From positions 1 to 49,411 of the forward strand of contig CALVQE010000004.1 in NCBI GenBank assembly GCA_944355355.1: DNA of 49,411 bases, read 5' to 3'. Of the stretch, positions 7,351-16,827 are shown in pieces. The stretch's first letter is position 1. Each line of letters opens with the position of its first letter. The position numbers and the translations under genes are program-made. This DNA is from an uncultured Bacilli bacterium. GTDB lineage: Bacteria; Bacillota_I; Bacilli_A; RF39; UBA660. A model generated the notes under the pieces. The model saw nothing but the letters and a program-made list of their open reading frames with translations. It was not told where the DNA came from and did no database searches.

Positions 7351-7605
7351 ATGTTAGATAAAATTAGGGATGCCATCCAAAAACCTTTACAGGAAATGAA
7401 TATCGTTGTGGATTCGATTGAATATGTAAAGGATGGAAGTTATTATTTTCTTAATATTGTTTTGGATCGGGTAAATGGCCTTGATTTGGATACGGTGGTA
7501 GAAGCAACAAATATTATTAATCCAATTTTGGATGATCTTGATTTAATTGAGGAGTCTTATATTTTGGATGTGTCAAGTAAGGAAAGGGATGATCAGGATG
7601 AATAG
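7351..7605 (+). CDS. rimP: ribosome maturation factor RimP, short form
   Basis: RimP helps mature the 30S subunit. This copy is 84 residues against about 150 in the family. The N-terminal domain is intact (I..P.......V-SIEYVKDGSYYFLNIVLDR, D.V...N.INPILDD), and the conserved segment YILDVSS marks its end. There the usual VSSPGLDRPL continues into the SH3-like C-domain; instead the protein ends with a charged tail (KERDDQDE). The position directly ahead of nusA, overlapping it by 8 bp, confirms identity. GGAAAGGGTG precedes the ATG. It is either a naturally single-domain RimP or a decayed one; the reading frame and operon coupling are intact. Confidence 0.85.
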   Translation: MLDKIRDAIQKPLQEMNIVVDSIEYVKDGSYYFLNIVLDRVNGLDLDTVVEATNIINPILDDLDLIEESYILDVSSKERDDQDE

Positions 7606-8719
7606 TGAAGAATTTATTAAGGCGTTGAATCATATTACAGAGGAAAAAGGAATTAGTAAGGATATTGTTTTTGATGCGATGGAGCTTGCTTTAGCAACGG
7701 CTTATAAGAAGAATTTTCAATCTAAGACAAATGTTAAGGTAAAAATTGATCGTGAAACTGGAGATATAAGAGTATTTTCTTATTATGTTGTGGTTGATGA
7801 TTATGATGATGGAACTGAAACGACCGATGAAGAAGGAAATATTGTTCGGATTCCACCTGAGATTAATGTTGATGCCCAAATTTTGCTTGATGAAGCAAGA
7901 GAGATGGATCCAACGATTCAAATTGGGGATACGATTGAAAAGGAAGTTACACCTAAGGATTTTGGACGTGTTGCCGCTGGAACAGCTAAGCAGGTATTAA
8001 CACAGAAGATTAGGGAAGCTGAACGAGCAAGTATTATGGAAGAGTTCCAAGATAAACAAGGAGAAATGATGATGGGTCTTTTGGCTATGGAAGATCAAAG
8101 GAACTATTATGTTGATTTAGGAAAGTCTCGCGGTATTTTACCAAAATCAGAGATGATTCCTGGTGAAGTTGTTAAAATGGGAACAAATATTAGAGTTTAT
8201 CTTACGAAAGTTGAAGAGACTACTAAGGGACCTTTAATTTTATGTTCAAGAAAGCATTATGGTTTTGTTAAACGTTTATTTGAAACGGAGATTCCAGAAC
8301 TTGTTGATGGAACGATTGAGCTTTATGCAGTTGTGCGTGAGCCAGGTATTCGTAGTAAAGTAGCTGTTTATTCTAATGATGATCGTGTTGATCCAATCGG
8401 CGCTTGTATTGGGGAACATGGATCTCGAATTGGCAGTATTTTGAAGGAACTTAATGGTGAGAAGATTGATTTGATTCGTTATAGTGCTGAACCTAGTGAG
8501 TTTATTGCAAATGCCCTAGCGCCTGCTAAGAATGTTACGGTTAATATTATTGATCCGATGAAAAAAGAGGCTTTAGCAATTGTGGATGATGATAATTTGT
8601 CTTTAGCAATTGGTAAAAAGGGTTCTAATATTAAACTTGCTAGTCGTTTGACGAAATACAAGATTGAAGTAAAGACTTTAAAGCAAATTAATGAGGAAGG
8701 AAATAAAGATAATGATTAA
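7598..8719 (+). CDS. nusA: transcription termination/antitermination factor NusA
   Basis: 373 residues starting at the ATG at 7598 (upstream AAGGAAAGGG), inside the end of rimP. Domains in order: N-terminal RNAP-binding domain (residues 1-~125, SEEFIKALNHITEEKGI, RETGDIRVF), S1 domain (~130-200), and two KH domains (~205-345), with VYSNDDRVDPIGACIGEHGSRI and AIGKKGSNIKLASRL as the GxxG-type RNA contacts. There is no acidic C-terminal repeat, as usual in Gram-positives. NusA binds the elongating polymerase and modulates pausing and hairpin-dependent termination. It overlaps the following DHH gene by 8 bp. Confidence 0.95.
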   Translation: MNSEEFIKALNHITEEKGISKDIVFDAMELALATAYKKNFQSKTNVKVKIDRETGDIRVFSYYVVVDDYDDGTETTDEEGNIVRIPPEINVDAQILLDEAREMDPTIQIGDTIEKEVTPKDFGRVAAGTAKQVLTQKIREAERASIMEEFQDKQGEMMMGLLAMEDQRNYYVDLGKSRGILPKSEMIPGEVVKMGTNIRVYLTKVEETTKGPLILCSRKHYGFVKRLFETEIPELVDGTIELYAVVREPGIRSKVAVYSNDDRVDPIGACIGEHGSRIGSILKELNGEKIDLIRYSAEPSEFIANALAPAKNVTVNIIDPMKKEALAIVDDDNLSLAIGKKGSNIKLASRLTKYKIEVKTLKQINEEGNKDND

Positions 8720-9245
8720 ACTTTTTACTCATATGAGCGATCCGGATGGTTTAGGATGTGTTATTTTGGGTAAACTTATGGATGAATATCTTGATTTTAC
8801 TTTATGTAAGGGAGTCGAAGAGTTAGATACATATTTGGATTTCTTTTTAAAGATAAATCAGGCAAAGAATTATGATCAGGTTTATGTTACTGATTTATGT
8901 CCTAGTGATGTTTTATTACAAAGAATTGAAGAGGATGGGCTTTTGATCGAGCAACTTAGTCGTTCTGTTCAGGTTCAGCAATATGGGGATTATCAAGTTG
9001 GCTGTGTTTTTGGTCCGTATGAAATACGTAATGACTTGGCAGAATATTTGAAAGGAGTAAGTCCTCAGTTAGATGTTTTAATGCTTTTTGCACCAGATAA
9101 CAGTTCGGTTTCTTTCCAAGCTTTAAAAGAGAATGTTGAGGTAAGAAGTTTGGCAGAAAGTTATGGTGGTGACGGTCATGAGCAAGCAGCAAGTTGTTCG
9201 TTTGAGGCTACTTTACCATACTTGCTTGAGCGTGTTTTGAAATAG
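8712..9245 (+). CDS. DHH/DHHA1 phosphoesterase-like protein lacking the DHH motif (NrnB-like, internally shortened)
   Basis: 177 residues. The first ~70 match the start of NrnB-type DHH nucleases (SDPDGLGC in place of N-D-DGVGC, then VTDLCPSD for the motif II aspartate). The last ~90 match their DHHA1 end (GDYQVGCVF, later LAESYGGDGHEQAAS, the GGGGH substrate-binding motif). The central ~200 residues, including the DHH motif that names the family, are missing, yet the frame is open throughout. With two metal-binding motifs lost, nuclease activity is unlikely. In Bacillus the nusA-ylxR junction has no such gene, and ylxQ, normal between ylxR and infB, is absent here. The start ATG overlaps nusA and follows GAGGAAGG. 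Confidence 0.7.
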   Translation: MIKLFTHMSDPDGLGCVILGKLMDEYLDFTLCKGVEELDTYLDFFLKINQAKNYDQVYVTDLCPSDVLLQRIEEDGLLIEQLSRSVQVQQYGDYQVGCVFGPYEIRNDLAEYLKGVSPQLDVLMLFAPDNSSVSFQALKENVEVRSLAESYGGDGHEQAASCSFEATLPYLLERVLK

Positions 9246-9262
9246 ATAGACAGGAGGTTAGG

Positions 9263-9535
9263 ATGAAAGTTAGAAAAATTCCTATGCGCACTTGTGTGGT
9301 TACACGTGAAAAGTGCGAGAAAAGAGAGTTAGTGAGAGTTGTTCGTACACCTGAAGGGACGGTTTGTATTGATTCAGAGGGAAAGATGAATGGAAAAGGA
9401 GCATATTTAAAGCTTACTAAAGAGGTTATTTTAAAAGCTAAAAAGAGTAAGGCTTTGGATAGAGCTTTGGATGTGGAAGTCCCAGCTTCTATTTATGATG
9501 AGTTAGAAGGTATGATTAGGGAAGAAAATAATTAG
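9263..9535 (+). CDS. ylxR: YlxR family RNA-binding protein (RnpM-type)
   Basis: 90 residues with the YlxR signature PMRTCVVTREKCEKRELVRVVR at the N-terminus (residues 7-28) and the NGKGAYL loop near residue 48. B. subtilis YlxR (RnpM) modulates RNase P; the family always lies between nusA and infB. The ATG follows CAGGAGG. The fold has no catalytic residues. Confidence 0.92.
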   Translation: MKVRKIPMRTCVVTREKCEKRELVRVVRTPEGTVCIDSEGKMNGKGAYLKLTKEVILKAKKSKALDRALDVEVPASIYDELEGMIREENN

Positions 9536-9551
9536 AAAGGATGTGTTATTT

Positions 9552-11660
9552 ATGACTGTAAAGGAATATGCAGAGAGTGTTTCTTTATCTGTGGCTGAGG
9601 TTTTGAAAAAGTGTGAAACTTTAGGTATTGATGTAAAAAAGGCGACGGATGAGTTATCTGATGATGATGTTATTAATTTGGATTTTGCAACGAACTTGAT
9701 TAGTACAGATAGTGAATCGACTTATGAAGAGGAAGATAGTATTGATGAAGTTGTTGAGGAGTTAGTTGCGTCTACAAATATTCATACGATGAATCCAGAA
9801 ACGAAGAAGCAGAAGTTAAAGAAACGTAGTGAAGTGGAGTCTAGTAAGTCTGAGTATTTTAATAAACGTAAGGAAATGTATAAGCATAAAGAAAAATTGA
9901 TGACGAATCAGGCGTTAGATGATGTTGTGTTATATAAAAATAATATGACTGTGGCTGATTTAGCGGATGCTTTAAATATTAGTGGAACGGATATTATTAA
10001 AAAGTTAATGAGTCTTGGGGCAATGGTTAGTTTGAATCAGGCTATTGATTTTGAACAAGCTGAGTTAGTTGCTTTGGATTATGGAAAAACTTTGAAGAAA
10101 AAAGAAACGCAAGATGTTACGAACTTCGAAGAATTTGAAGTGAATGATAAAGAAGAAGATTTGGTTTTAAGACCACCTGTTGTAACGATTATGGGACATG
10201 TTGATCACGGTAAAACAACGCTTTTGGATTATATTCGCCATAGTAAGGTTGTTGAGGGTGAATTCGGTGGTATAACACAACATATTGGTGCTTATCAAAT
10301 TACACATAATGATGGTAAGATTACTTTTATTGATACACCAGGTCATGCTGCTTTTACTGAGATGCGGGCACGGGGAGCAAGTGTGACAGATATCGTTATT
10401 ATTATTGTGGCAGCGGATGATGGGGTAATGCCTCAGACGGTTGAAGCAATTGATCATGCTAAGAGTGCTGGTGTACCTATTATTGTTGCTGTAAATAAGA
10501 TTGATAAACCAAATGTTAATATTGAACGTGTTATGCAACAAATGAGTGAGCATGGTATTACACCTGAAACATGGGGTGGAGAAATTCCATTTGTTAATAT
10601 TTCAGCTCAAACGGGAGAAGGTGTTGATCTTCTTTTAGAAACGATTCAGATTATTAGTGAAGTAAATGGATATAAAGCAAATCCTTCTCGTTATGCTATT
10701 GGAACAGTTATTGAATCTAAGGTAGATAAGAATATTGGTGGAGTTGCTTCATTATTGATTCAAAATGGAACATTACGTTTAGGTGATCCAATTGTAGTTG
10801 GAGCTTTTGCTGGTCGTGTTAGAACGATGAAAAATGATCGTGGTGAGGCTATTGTGGAAGCTGGTCCTTCGACACCGGTAGAGATTACAGGTATTTCGGA
10901 TAATCCTAGTGCTGGAGATAAGTTTATGGCTTTTGAAACGGAAAGTGAAGCTAAGTCTATTGCTGCTAAACGATATGCTGCTTTGAAAGAAGCAAAGAAT
11001 AAGAAAGAAGTTGTTTCTTTAGATGATTTGTTTGCGAAAATCAAATCTGGTCAAAAAGAAATTAATGTTGTTTTAAAAGCAGATGTCCGTGGAAGTGAGG
11101 AAGCTGTTCGTTCTTCTTTAGAAAAAATTGATGTTGAAGGGGTTCGAGTTAACGTTATTCGCAGTGGCATTGGAACGATTACGGAAAGCGATGTTGTTTT
11201 AGCTAATGCTTCAAATGCAATTATTATAGGCTTTAATGTTATTCCTTCTTCGATTACGAAAGAAGTAGCAAAAGAGTATGGTGTAGAAATTCGTTTGTAT
11301 ACCATTATTTATAAAGTGATTGAAGAGATGGAACTTGCTATGAAAGGTCTTTTAGATCCTGAGTTTGAAGAGCATGTTTTAGGTAGTGCTGAGATTCGTA
11401 AAATATTTACTTTTTCTAAAGTGGGTAAGATTGCTGGATGTTATGTTACAGAAGGAATTATGAAAAGCGGAGCTCAAGCTAGAGTTATTCGTGATGGAGT
11501 CATTATTTATGATGGAAGAATTGCTTCTATTCAAAGGGAAAAAGATCAGGCTAAAGAAGTGAAGAAAGGTTTTGAATGTGGAATTACTCTAGAAAATTAC
11601 AGTGATATTAAAGAAGGCGACATCATAGAAAATTATGAAATGGTGGAGATTAAAAGATGA
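9552..11660 (+). CDS. infB: translation initiation factor IF-2
   Basis: 702 residues from the ATG at 9552 (AAAGG 11 bases upstream; a GTG at 9543 is too close to it). The GTPase brings fMet-tRNA to the 30S and promotes 50S joining. Two IF2_N modules are visible (about residues 1-50, VKEYAESVSLSVAEVLK, and about 125-180, MTVADLADALNISGTDIIKKLM). G-domain motifs: GHVDHGKT (about 212-219), DTPGH (about 261), NKID (about 315), SAQTG. Domains II-IV follow, with the fMet-tRNA binding C2 region near the C-terminus (GMxxGxxARVIRDG-like). It overlaps rbfA by ATGA. Confidence 0.96.
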   Translation: MTVKEYAESVSLSVAEVLKKCETLGIDVKKATDELSDDDVINLDFATNLISTDSESTYEEEDSIDEVVEELVASTNIHTMNPETKKQKLKKRSEVESSKSEYFNKRKEMYKHKEKLMTNQALDDVVLYKNNMTVADLADALNISGTDIIKKLMSLGAMVSLNQAIDFEQAELVALDYGKTLKKKETQDVTNFEEFEVNDKEEDLVLRPPVVTIMGHVDHGKTTLLDYIRHSKVVEGEFGGITQHIGAYQITHNDGKITFIDTPGHAAFTEMRARGASVTDIVIIIVAADDGVMPQTVEAIDHAKSAGVPIIVAVNKIDKPNVNIERVMQQMSEHGITPETWGGEIPFVNISAQTGEGVDLLLETIQIISEVNGYKANPSRYAIGTVIESKVDKNIGGVASLLIQNGTLRLGDPIVVGAFAGRVRTMKNDRGEAIVEAGPSTPVEITGISDNPSAGDKFMAFETESEAKSIAAKRYAALKEAKNKKEVVSLDDLFAKIKSGQKEINVVLKADVRGSEEAVRSSLEKIDVEGVRVNVIRSGIGTITESDVVLANASNAIIIGFNVIPSSITKEVAKEYGVEIRLYTIIYKVIEEMELAMKGLLDPEFEEHVLGSAEIRKIFTFSKVGKIAGCYVTEGIMKSGAQARVIRDGVIIYDGRIASIQREKDQAKEVKKGFECGITLENYSDIKEGDIIENYEMVEIKR

Positions 11661-12013
11661 GTGTAAAACTAGAACGAATTAATAGTGAACTGGTTCGAAC
11701 AATTTCAGAGATATTACTTTTAGAGACAAATGATGATCTTTTAAAAACCATTACGATTACTTCGGCTGATGTATCAAAGGATTTATCTTTTGCTAAGATT
11801 TATTTTACAAGTATGTTAGATATGGATAAAAAAGACTTAGAAAAAGAAATGAACGAGGCTAGTGATTTTGTGCGGAAGTTTGTGGCTGAAAAAATGGATT
11901 TAAGACAAACTCCAAAGTTAAAGTTTATTTATGATGATTCAATTGCTTATGGTAATAAGATTGAGCATATTTTAGAAAAGATTCATGAAGAAGATCAAGA
12001 AAAGAAGATGTAA
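11657..12013 (+). CDS. rbfA: 30S ribosome-binding factor RbfA
   Basis: 118 residues, a KH-type cold-shock maturation factor for the 16S 5' end. Seen: N-terminal RINSELVRTISEILLLE, the central VSKDLSFAKIYFT, and the C-terminal LRQTPKLKFIYDDSIAYGNKIEHIL characteristic of the family. It is the last gene of the operon, coupled to infB by ATGA. Confidence 0.94.
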   Translation: MSVKLERINSELVRTISEILLLETNDDLLKTITITSADVSKDLSFAKIYFTSMLDMDKKDLEKEMNEASDFVRKFVAEKMDLRQTPKLKFIYDDSIAYGNKIEHILEKIHEEDQEKKM

Positions 12014-12038
12014 AGTTTACATTTTCTTTTCTTTTTTT
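12008..12038 (+). terminator. possible weak terminator after rbfA
   Basis: ATGTAAA and TTTACAT (12008-12022) form a self-complementary palindrome with almost no loop, followed by a T-rich run interrupted by C. It includes the rbfA stop. A TTGACA at 12037 follows at once, but no good -10 lies at the right distance. Confidence 0.4.
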
Positions 12039-12040
12039 GA

Positions 12041-13075
<1,035 letters not shown>

Positions 13076-13080
13076 TGCAT

Positions 13081-13113
13081 AAAAGCTTTTCTATTTTTAG
13101 AAGAGCTTTTTTT
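13081..13113 (+). terminator. intrinsic terminator of the collagen-like gene
   Basis: A 13-base stem (13081-13093 with 13098-13110, AAAAGCTTTTCTA against TAGAAGAGCTTTT, one wobble) followed by T7. Confidence 0.85.
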
Positions 13114-13133
13114 CTCTGAAGGGATGATGACAA

Positions 13134-13170
13134 AATTGTAATTGCAATTCAAGCATTTTTATACTATAAT
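13134..13170 (+). promoter_or_regulatory. promoter of the glycosyltransferase gene with overlapping near-palindrome
   Basis: TTGCAA (13142-13147), 17 bp, TATAAT (13165-13170). The 16-bp near-palindrome AATTGTAATTGCAATT (13134-13149, 7 of 8 pairs) covers the -35 and could be an operator. Confidence 0.65.
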
Positions 13171-13221
13171 TTGGTTATATTAATTAATGTGTTATACGTT
13201 AAGAGAAAGGATTGAAATAAG

Positions 13222-14460
13222 ATGGCGAGTGTAGTAGTAACGATATATTATATCTTATTTGCACTATCATTTATATATTGCATGTATTTTGCAGTGACTG
13301 GTTTATTTGGTTTTAAAAATTATCATAAAAGTATGTTTGGAAGACATAAACCTAAATATAAGTTTGGGATAGTCATTCCTGGACGAAATGAAGAGAAAGT
13401 TATTGGCGCTTTAATTAAGAGTTTACAAAAGCAAAGATATCCAGCTAGTTTATATGAGATTTTTGTAGTACCTAATAATTGTACAGATAATACAGAAGAG
13501 GTTGCTCGAGAAGCTGGAGCAACTATTATCCATTGTGATGTTTTAGTAAAACAAAAAGGAGACGCTTTAGAAGATACATTTAAAAAGTTAGTTAAACGTG
13601 AAGATTTGGATGCATTTGTAATTTTTGATGCCGATAATCTTGTTCATCCTGATTTTTTAGCTAGAATGAATGATGCTTTATGTGAGGGAGCTGAAGTTGC
13701 ACAATGTTTTCGAGATGCGAAAAATATGGGAGATAACTGGTTAACTGGTTCGTATACATTATTTTACTTTATTCAGAATTTCTTTTTTAACCGGGCTCGA
13801 ATGAACTTTTCTGGTTCGGCAGCTATTAATGGAACGGGTTTTATGGTTAAAAAGAATGTTGTTGAAAAAGGATTTCATACGGTAACGTTGACTGAGGACT
13901 CTGAGTTTACTGGACAATGTGCCTTAAGAGGAATTCAAGTTGCTTTTGTCGAGGAAGCTATTACTTATGATGAGCATCCTCAAAGTTTCTGGGCAAGTTG
14001 GAAACAACGAAAAAGATGGACGAGTGGAACGTTAAGTTGTTTAAAAGTTTATGGTGGCAAACTACTAAAAAACTTTTTGAAAACAGGTAATATTGCTTGC
14101 TTTGATATGTTTATGATGTATGTTGCGCCAATTGTTACTGTGCTCGGACTTCTTTTAACAATTGTTTTGATCATTTTTAATGTTGTTGGGGTTGAACTCT
14201 TTGATTTCTTCTCTTACTTGTATGCTTCAGGATTATTATTCTTTGTAGTGTTCTATATTCTCAATGTGGCTATGAATATTTTTGTTGTGAAATATAATCG
14301 TAAAAGTGCTAAAAATATTATTACGGGTATTTTGTTCTTTTCCTTATTTATTGCAACGTGGATTCCAATTAATATCATTTGTTTATTTAAGAAAACGGAA
14401 AGTTGGGAACAAATTAAGCATGATCGTAGTGATGTTGACTTAGATTCCTTAGTAAATTAG
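13222..14460 (+). CDS. membrane glycosyltransferase, family 2 (processive type)
   Basis: 412 residues. An N-terminal membrane segment (about 5-28), a cytoplasmic GT-A domain, then about three to four C-terminal membrane segments (from about 290). GT2 landmarks: VIPGRNEEKVI at the nucleotide-sugar fold, the metal-binding DAD (about residue 136), TED (about 222) and QRKRW (about 262), the D, DxD, TED, QxxRW set of processive enzymes such as BcsA, hyaluronan or PNAG synthases. It therefore probably builds a polysaccharide or transfers repeated sugars at the inner membrane; the product is not predictable. Start ATG after AGAGAAAGG. It is a single-gene unit between a promoter and a strong terminator, next to a collagen-like surface protein. 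Confidence 0.85.
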   Translation: MASVVVTIYYILFALSFIYCMYFAVTGLFGFKNYHKSMFGRHKPKYKFGIVIPGRNEEKVIGALIKSLQKQRYPASLYEIFVVPNNCTDNTEEVAREAGATIIHCDVLVKQKGDALEDTFKKLVKREDLDAFVIFDADNLVHPDFLARMNDALCEGAEVAQCFRDAKNMGDNWLTGSYTLFYFIQNFFFNRARMNFSGSAAINGTGFMVKKNVVEKGFHTVTLTEDSEFTGQCALRGIQVAFVEEAITYDEHPQSFWASWKQRKRWTSGTLSCLKVYGGKLLKNFLKTGNIACFDMFMMYVAPIVTVLGLLLTIVLIIFNVVGVELFDFFSYLYASGLLFFVVFYILNVAMNIFVVKYNRKSAKNIITGILFFSLFIATWIPINIICLFKKTESWEQIKHDRSDVDLDSLVN

Positions 14461-14485
14461 GTACCTTTAGAAGGTATCTTTTTTT
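14459..14485 (+). terminator. intrinsic terminator of the glycosyltransferase gene
   Basis: A 9-bp stem (14459-14467 with 14471-14479, AGGTACCTT against AAGGTATCT) with a 3-base loop and T7. The 5' arm includes the stop codon. Confidence 0.88.
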
Positions 14486-14486
14486 C

Positions 14487-14514
14487 TTGACAAGATTTAT
14501 TACTGTATGATACT
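14487..14514 (+). promoter_or_regulatory. promoter ahead of the 26-residue ORF and ABC exporter
   Basis: TTGACA (14487-14492), 16 bp, GATACT (14509-14514). Confidence 0.65.
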
Positions 14515-14551
14515 CTTGTGGTGAATTTGCATGAAGAAAGGAGTGGAAATT

Positions 14552-14632
14552 ATGGTAAATTTTGTTTTAGAAGATTTTTATGTTGTTTTTGGTAGTACTT
14601 GGAAATGGATAATTTCCACTTTGATGTGGTAA
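14552..14632 (+). CDS. 26-residue hydrophobic peptide, possible leader or exported peptide
   Basis: ATG at 14552 follows a strong AAAGGAG at 7-8 bases, and the frame runs 26 codons to TAA. The peptide has an acidic first half and an aromatic, Trp-rich, hydrophobic end (three Trp, ending in LMW). Nothing similar is recognised. It has its own promoter upstream and an intrinsic terminator downstream, before the ABC exporter gene. It could be an attenuation leader peptide, a small membrane peptide or a substrate of the exporter. Translation is supported only by the ribosome site and its spacing. Confidence 0.5.
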   Translation: MVNFVLEDFYVVFGSTWKWIISTLMW

Positions 14633-14654
14633 TTTATTCTTATTTTATTCGAAA

Positions 14655-14682
14655 AGGCTACTTTTGAGGTAGTCTTTTTTTT
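14655..14682 (+). terminator. intrinsic terminator/attenuator between the small ORF and the ABC exporter
   Basis: AGGCTAC (14655-14661) pairs with GTAGTCT (14669-14675, one G-U) and runs into T8, 15 bases before the exporter's start. Confidence 0.8.
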
Positions 14683-14699
14683 AGAAAGGTGTGAGTGGG

Positions 14700-16439
14700 T
14701 TGAGTAAGGTTAAAACATTTAAAATTTTGTGGCATTATATTAAAGATGATAAACTACGCTTATTTGGTTATATTGTTCTTGTGGCTGTTTCTTATCTTCC
14801 ATCTTTATTTGCTGCGGTTTTATGGGGAGTTTTGATTGAAGCTTTGACAGAGGGACATTTTGACCAATTTGTTTTCTATTTGGCTATTTATGAAGGTATT
14901 TATATTCTTTTGTTTTCTATTTTACAGATTCCAAGGGATTATTTGTATAATTATTTAGAAATCAAGTTTATGCGAAATGTTAGTAAAGATTTATATTGCA
15001 AAATTGATAACTTGCCGGCTATAGCTTTTGAGGATATAGGTGTTGGTGAATTTATTAATCGTTTGTATACAGATCCTGATCGGGTTATTGAACTGTTATC
15101 TAAAATGGTACGTTTGATTTGTAGAGCTTTGGTTGTTTTGGTTGTTTTAGTTATTTGTTTTCGTGTTTCTTTCCTTTTGGGTATGGAAATTATTCTTTTG
15201 ATCGTGATTATGGGATTTATTTCTTGGAAGTTTTTTCCGAAGATCAAAAAGAGTAATGAAGAGATAAAAAAACAAAGCGATAAATATGTTAAGGATGCTA
15301 CGGAAAATATTACGGGTATTCGAGAAGTTAAAGCTTTAGGGATTAAGAAAAATGTTGAACAAAGAGTCTTCAAAGTTTTAGATGGAATGTATTTAAGTCA
15401 GAGCAATGCGGCTCGTTATGAAAGATGGTATTGGGCTTTTAATAATGTTGCTTATTATTTGCTACAATTTGTCATTTTCTTTACAAGTGGTAAATATTAT
15501 ATTGATGGTATTATTACTTTAGGGGTATTTATGATGCTCGAAAGTTATATATGGCGTATTGATGAGGTTGTCGAAAGTATTAGTGATTTTGGAGTGAACT
15601 TTAACAAGGTATATGTTTCTTTAAAGAGAATAGATGAAATTGTTCATAATCGTTTATACGAAGATGAGAAGTTTGGCGATGTAGAGCTTCAAAAAGCTAG
15701 AGGTAAGATTGAGTTTAAAGATGTAAAATTTCGTTATCGTGATGAAGAAAAGTATACTTTAAATGGTTTAAGTTTAGTGTTTGAACCTCATAAGAAAATT
15801 GCCGTTGTTGGACGAAGTGGTAACGGTAAGAGTACAATTTTTAATTTGTTACTACGATATTTTGATGCGACTGAAGGACAGATTTTGGTTGATGGCATAC
15901 CTTTACAAAACTTAACGGAAAATTCTTTACGACAAAATATTTCAATTATTCGGCAAAGTCCATTTTTGTTTAATCTGAGTATCATGGATAATTTCCGGTT
16001 GGTTCGTGAGGATGTTACTTTAGAAGAGATTCGCATGGTTTGTCAAAAAGCTTATATAGACGAATATATCATGAGTTTACCTGAACAGTATGAAACGGTT
16101 ATTGGTGAAGGTGGTATTAATCTTTCCGGTGGTCAGAAACAGAGAATTGCGATTGCCAGAACTTTGCTTTTACAAACGAAAATCATTTTATTTGATGAGG
16201 CGACAAGTGCTCTTGATAATGAATCTCAAGAGTACATTAAGAAAACGATTGATGAACTTGTAAGTGATCATACGGTAATTATTGTAGCGCACAGGCTTTC
16301 AACAATTGTTGATGCGGATCGTATTTATGTGATTGATAAAGGTATTTTAGCTGGTAGTGGAACACATAAAGCTTTACTAGAAAATAATGAGGTTTATCGT
16401 AGTCTTTATTTTACTGAAAATGCAAATTCAATTGAATAG
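14700..16439 (+). CDS. ABC exporter with fused membrane and ATPase domains
   Basis: 579 residues. An N-terminal ABC membrane domain with six hydrophobic segments (to about 300), then a nucleotide-binding domain: Walker A GRSGNGKST (about 371-379), Q-loop IIRQSPFLFN, signature LSGGQKQR (about 475), Walker B IILFDEATSALD, and H-loop VAHRL. This is the MsbA/MdlB-type half-transporter architecture, working as a dimer to export lipids, peptides or drugs. Only one half-transporter is present, so a homodimer is expected. The start is TTG at 14700, about 10 bases after AGAAAGG; GTG at 14691 is in frame but almost touches that site. It lies downstream of a terminator, so its expression probably depends on readthrough. 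Confidence 0.9.
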   Translation: MSKVKTFKILWHYIKDDKLRLFGYIVLVAVSYLPSLFAAVLWGVLIEALTEGHFDQFVFYLAIYEGIYILLFSILQIPRDYLYNYLEIKFMRNVSKDLYCKIDNLPAIAFEDIGVGEFINRLYTDPDRVIELLSKMVRLICRALVVLVVLVICFRVSFLLGMEIILLIVIMGFISWKFFPKIKKSNEEIKKQSDKYVKDATENITGIREVKALGIKKNVEQRVFKVLDGMYLSQSNAARYERWYWAFNNVAYYLLQFVIFFTSGKYYIDGIITLGVFMMLESYIWRIDEVVESISDFGVNFNKVYVSLKRIDEIVHNRLYEDEKFGDVELQKARGKIEFKDVKFRYRDEEKYTLNGLSLVFEPHKKIAVVGRSGNGKSTIFNLLLRYFDATEGQILVDGIPLQNLTENSLRQNISIIRQSPFLFNLSIMDNFRLVREDVTLEEIRMVCQKAYIDEYIMSLPEQYETVIGEGGINLSGGQKQRIAIARTLLLQTKIILFDEATSALDNESQEYIKKTIDELVSDHTVIIVAHRLSTIVDADRIYVIDKGILAGSGTHKALLENNEVYRSLYFTENANSIE

Positions 16440-16464
16440 TCCTAATTCTTGGGGCTATTTTTTT
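16436..16464 (+). terminator. intrinsic terminator of the ABC exporter gene
   Basis: ATAGTCC (16436-16442) pairs with GGGCTAT (16452-16458, one G-U), followed by T7; the stop codon is in the stem. Confidence 0.82.
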
Positions 16465-16515
16465 AGAAAAATGGTGTTTTGATTTCGTTTGCTTTTAGAA
16501 AATTACAAGAATTTT

Positions 16516-16638
16516 ATGGATAAAATAAGTGAGGGAAGTAGCAACTTTAAGGAACTGTTAAATACGAAAGCGACTCTTTCAGAACTTAAGGAAAAATATA
16601 AAAAATATGATGTCTCAAGGTATAATAAGAAAAATTGA
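16516..16638 (+). pseudogene. 40-codon ORF, probable gene remnant
   Basis: Begins MDKISEGSS and is rich in Lys, Glu and Leu. No ribosome site precedes the ATG, and the reading frame just upstream (ending EFYG) is in another phase, so it looks like a fragment of a lost gene. No family recognised. Confidence 0.25.
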
Positions 16639-16696
16639 ATAACCAGGACAAACTAAAGAGCTTATGGATAGTTGTAATTTAGACGAAAAGGGATAG

Positions 16697-16725
16697 AAAA
16701 AATCACAGTAAACTTGTGATTTTTT
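16697..16725. terminator. intrinsic terminator in the intergenic region
   Basis: An 11-bp perfect stem (16697-16707 AAAAAATCACA with 16715-16725 TGTGATTTTTT) and a 7-base loop; symmetrical enough to act on both strands. It shows that a transcript ends here although no intact gene precedes it. Confidence 0.75.
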
Positions 16726-16827
16726 CTTTAGAGATATTAGTCAACTATATAAAAATACGAAGGGGGCAGGTCCTTTAAAATATTTTCGTTGTTAGAGAAT
16801 AAATTGCTGATAACGTGTCGGGAGGTG

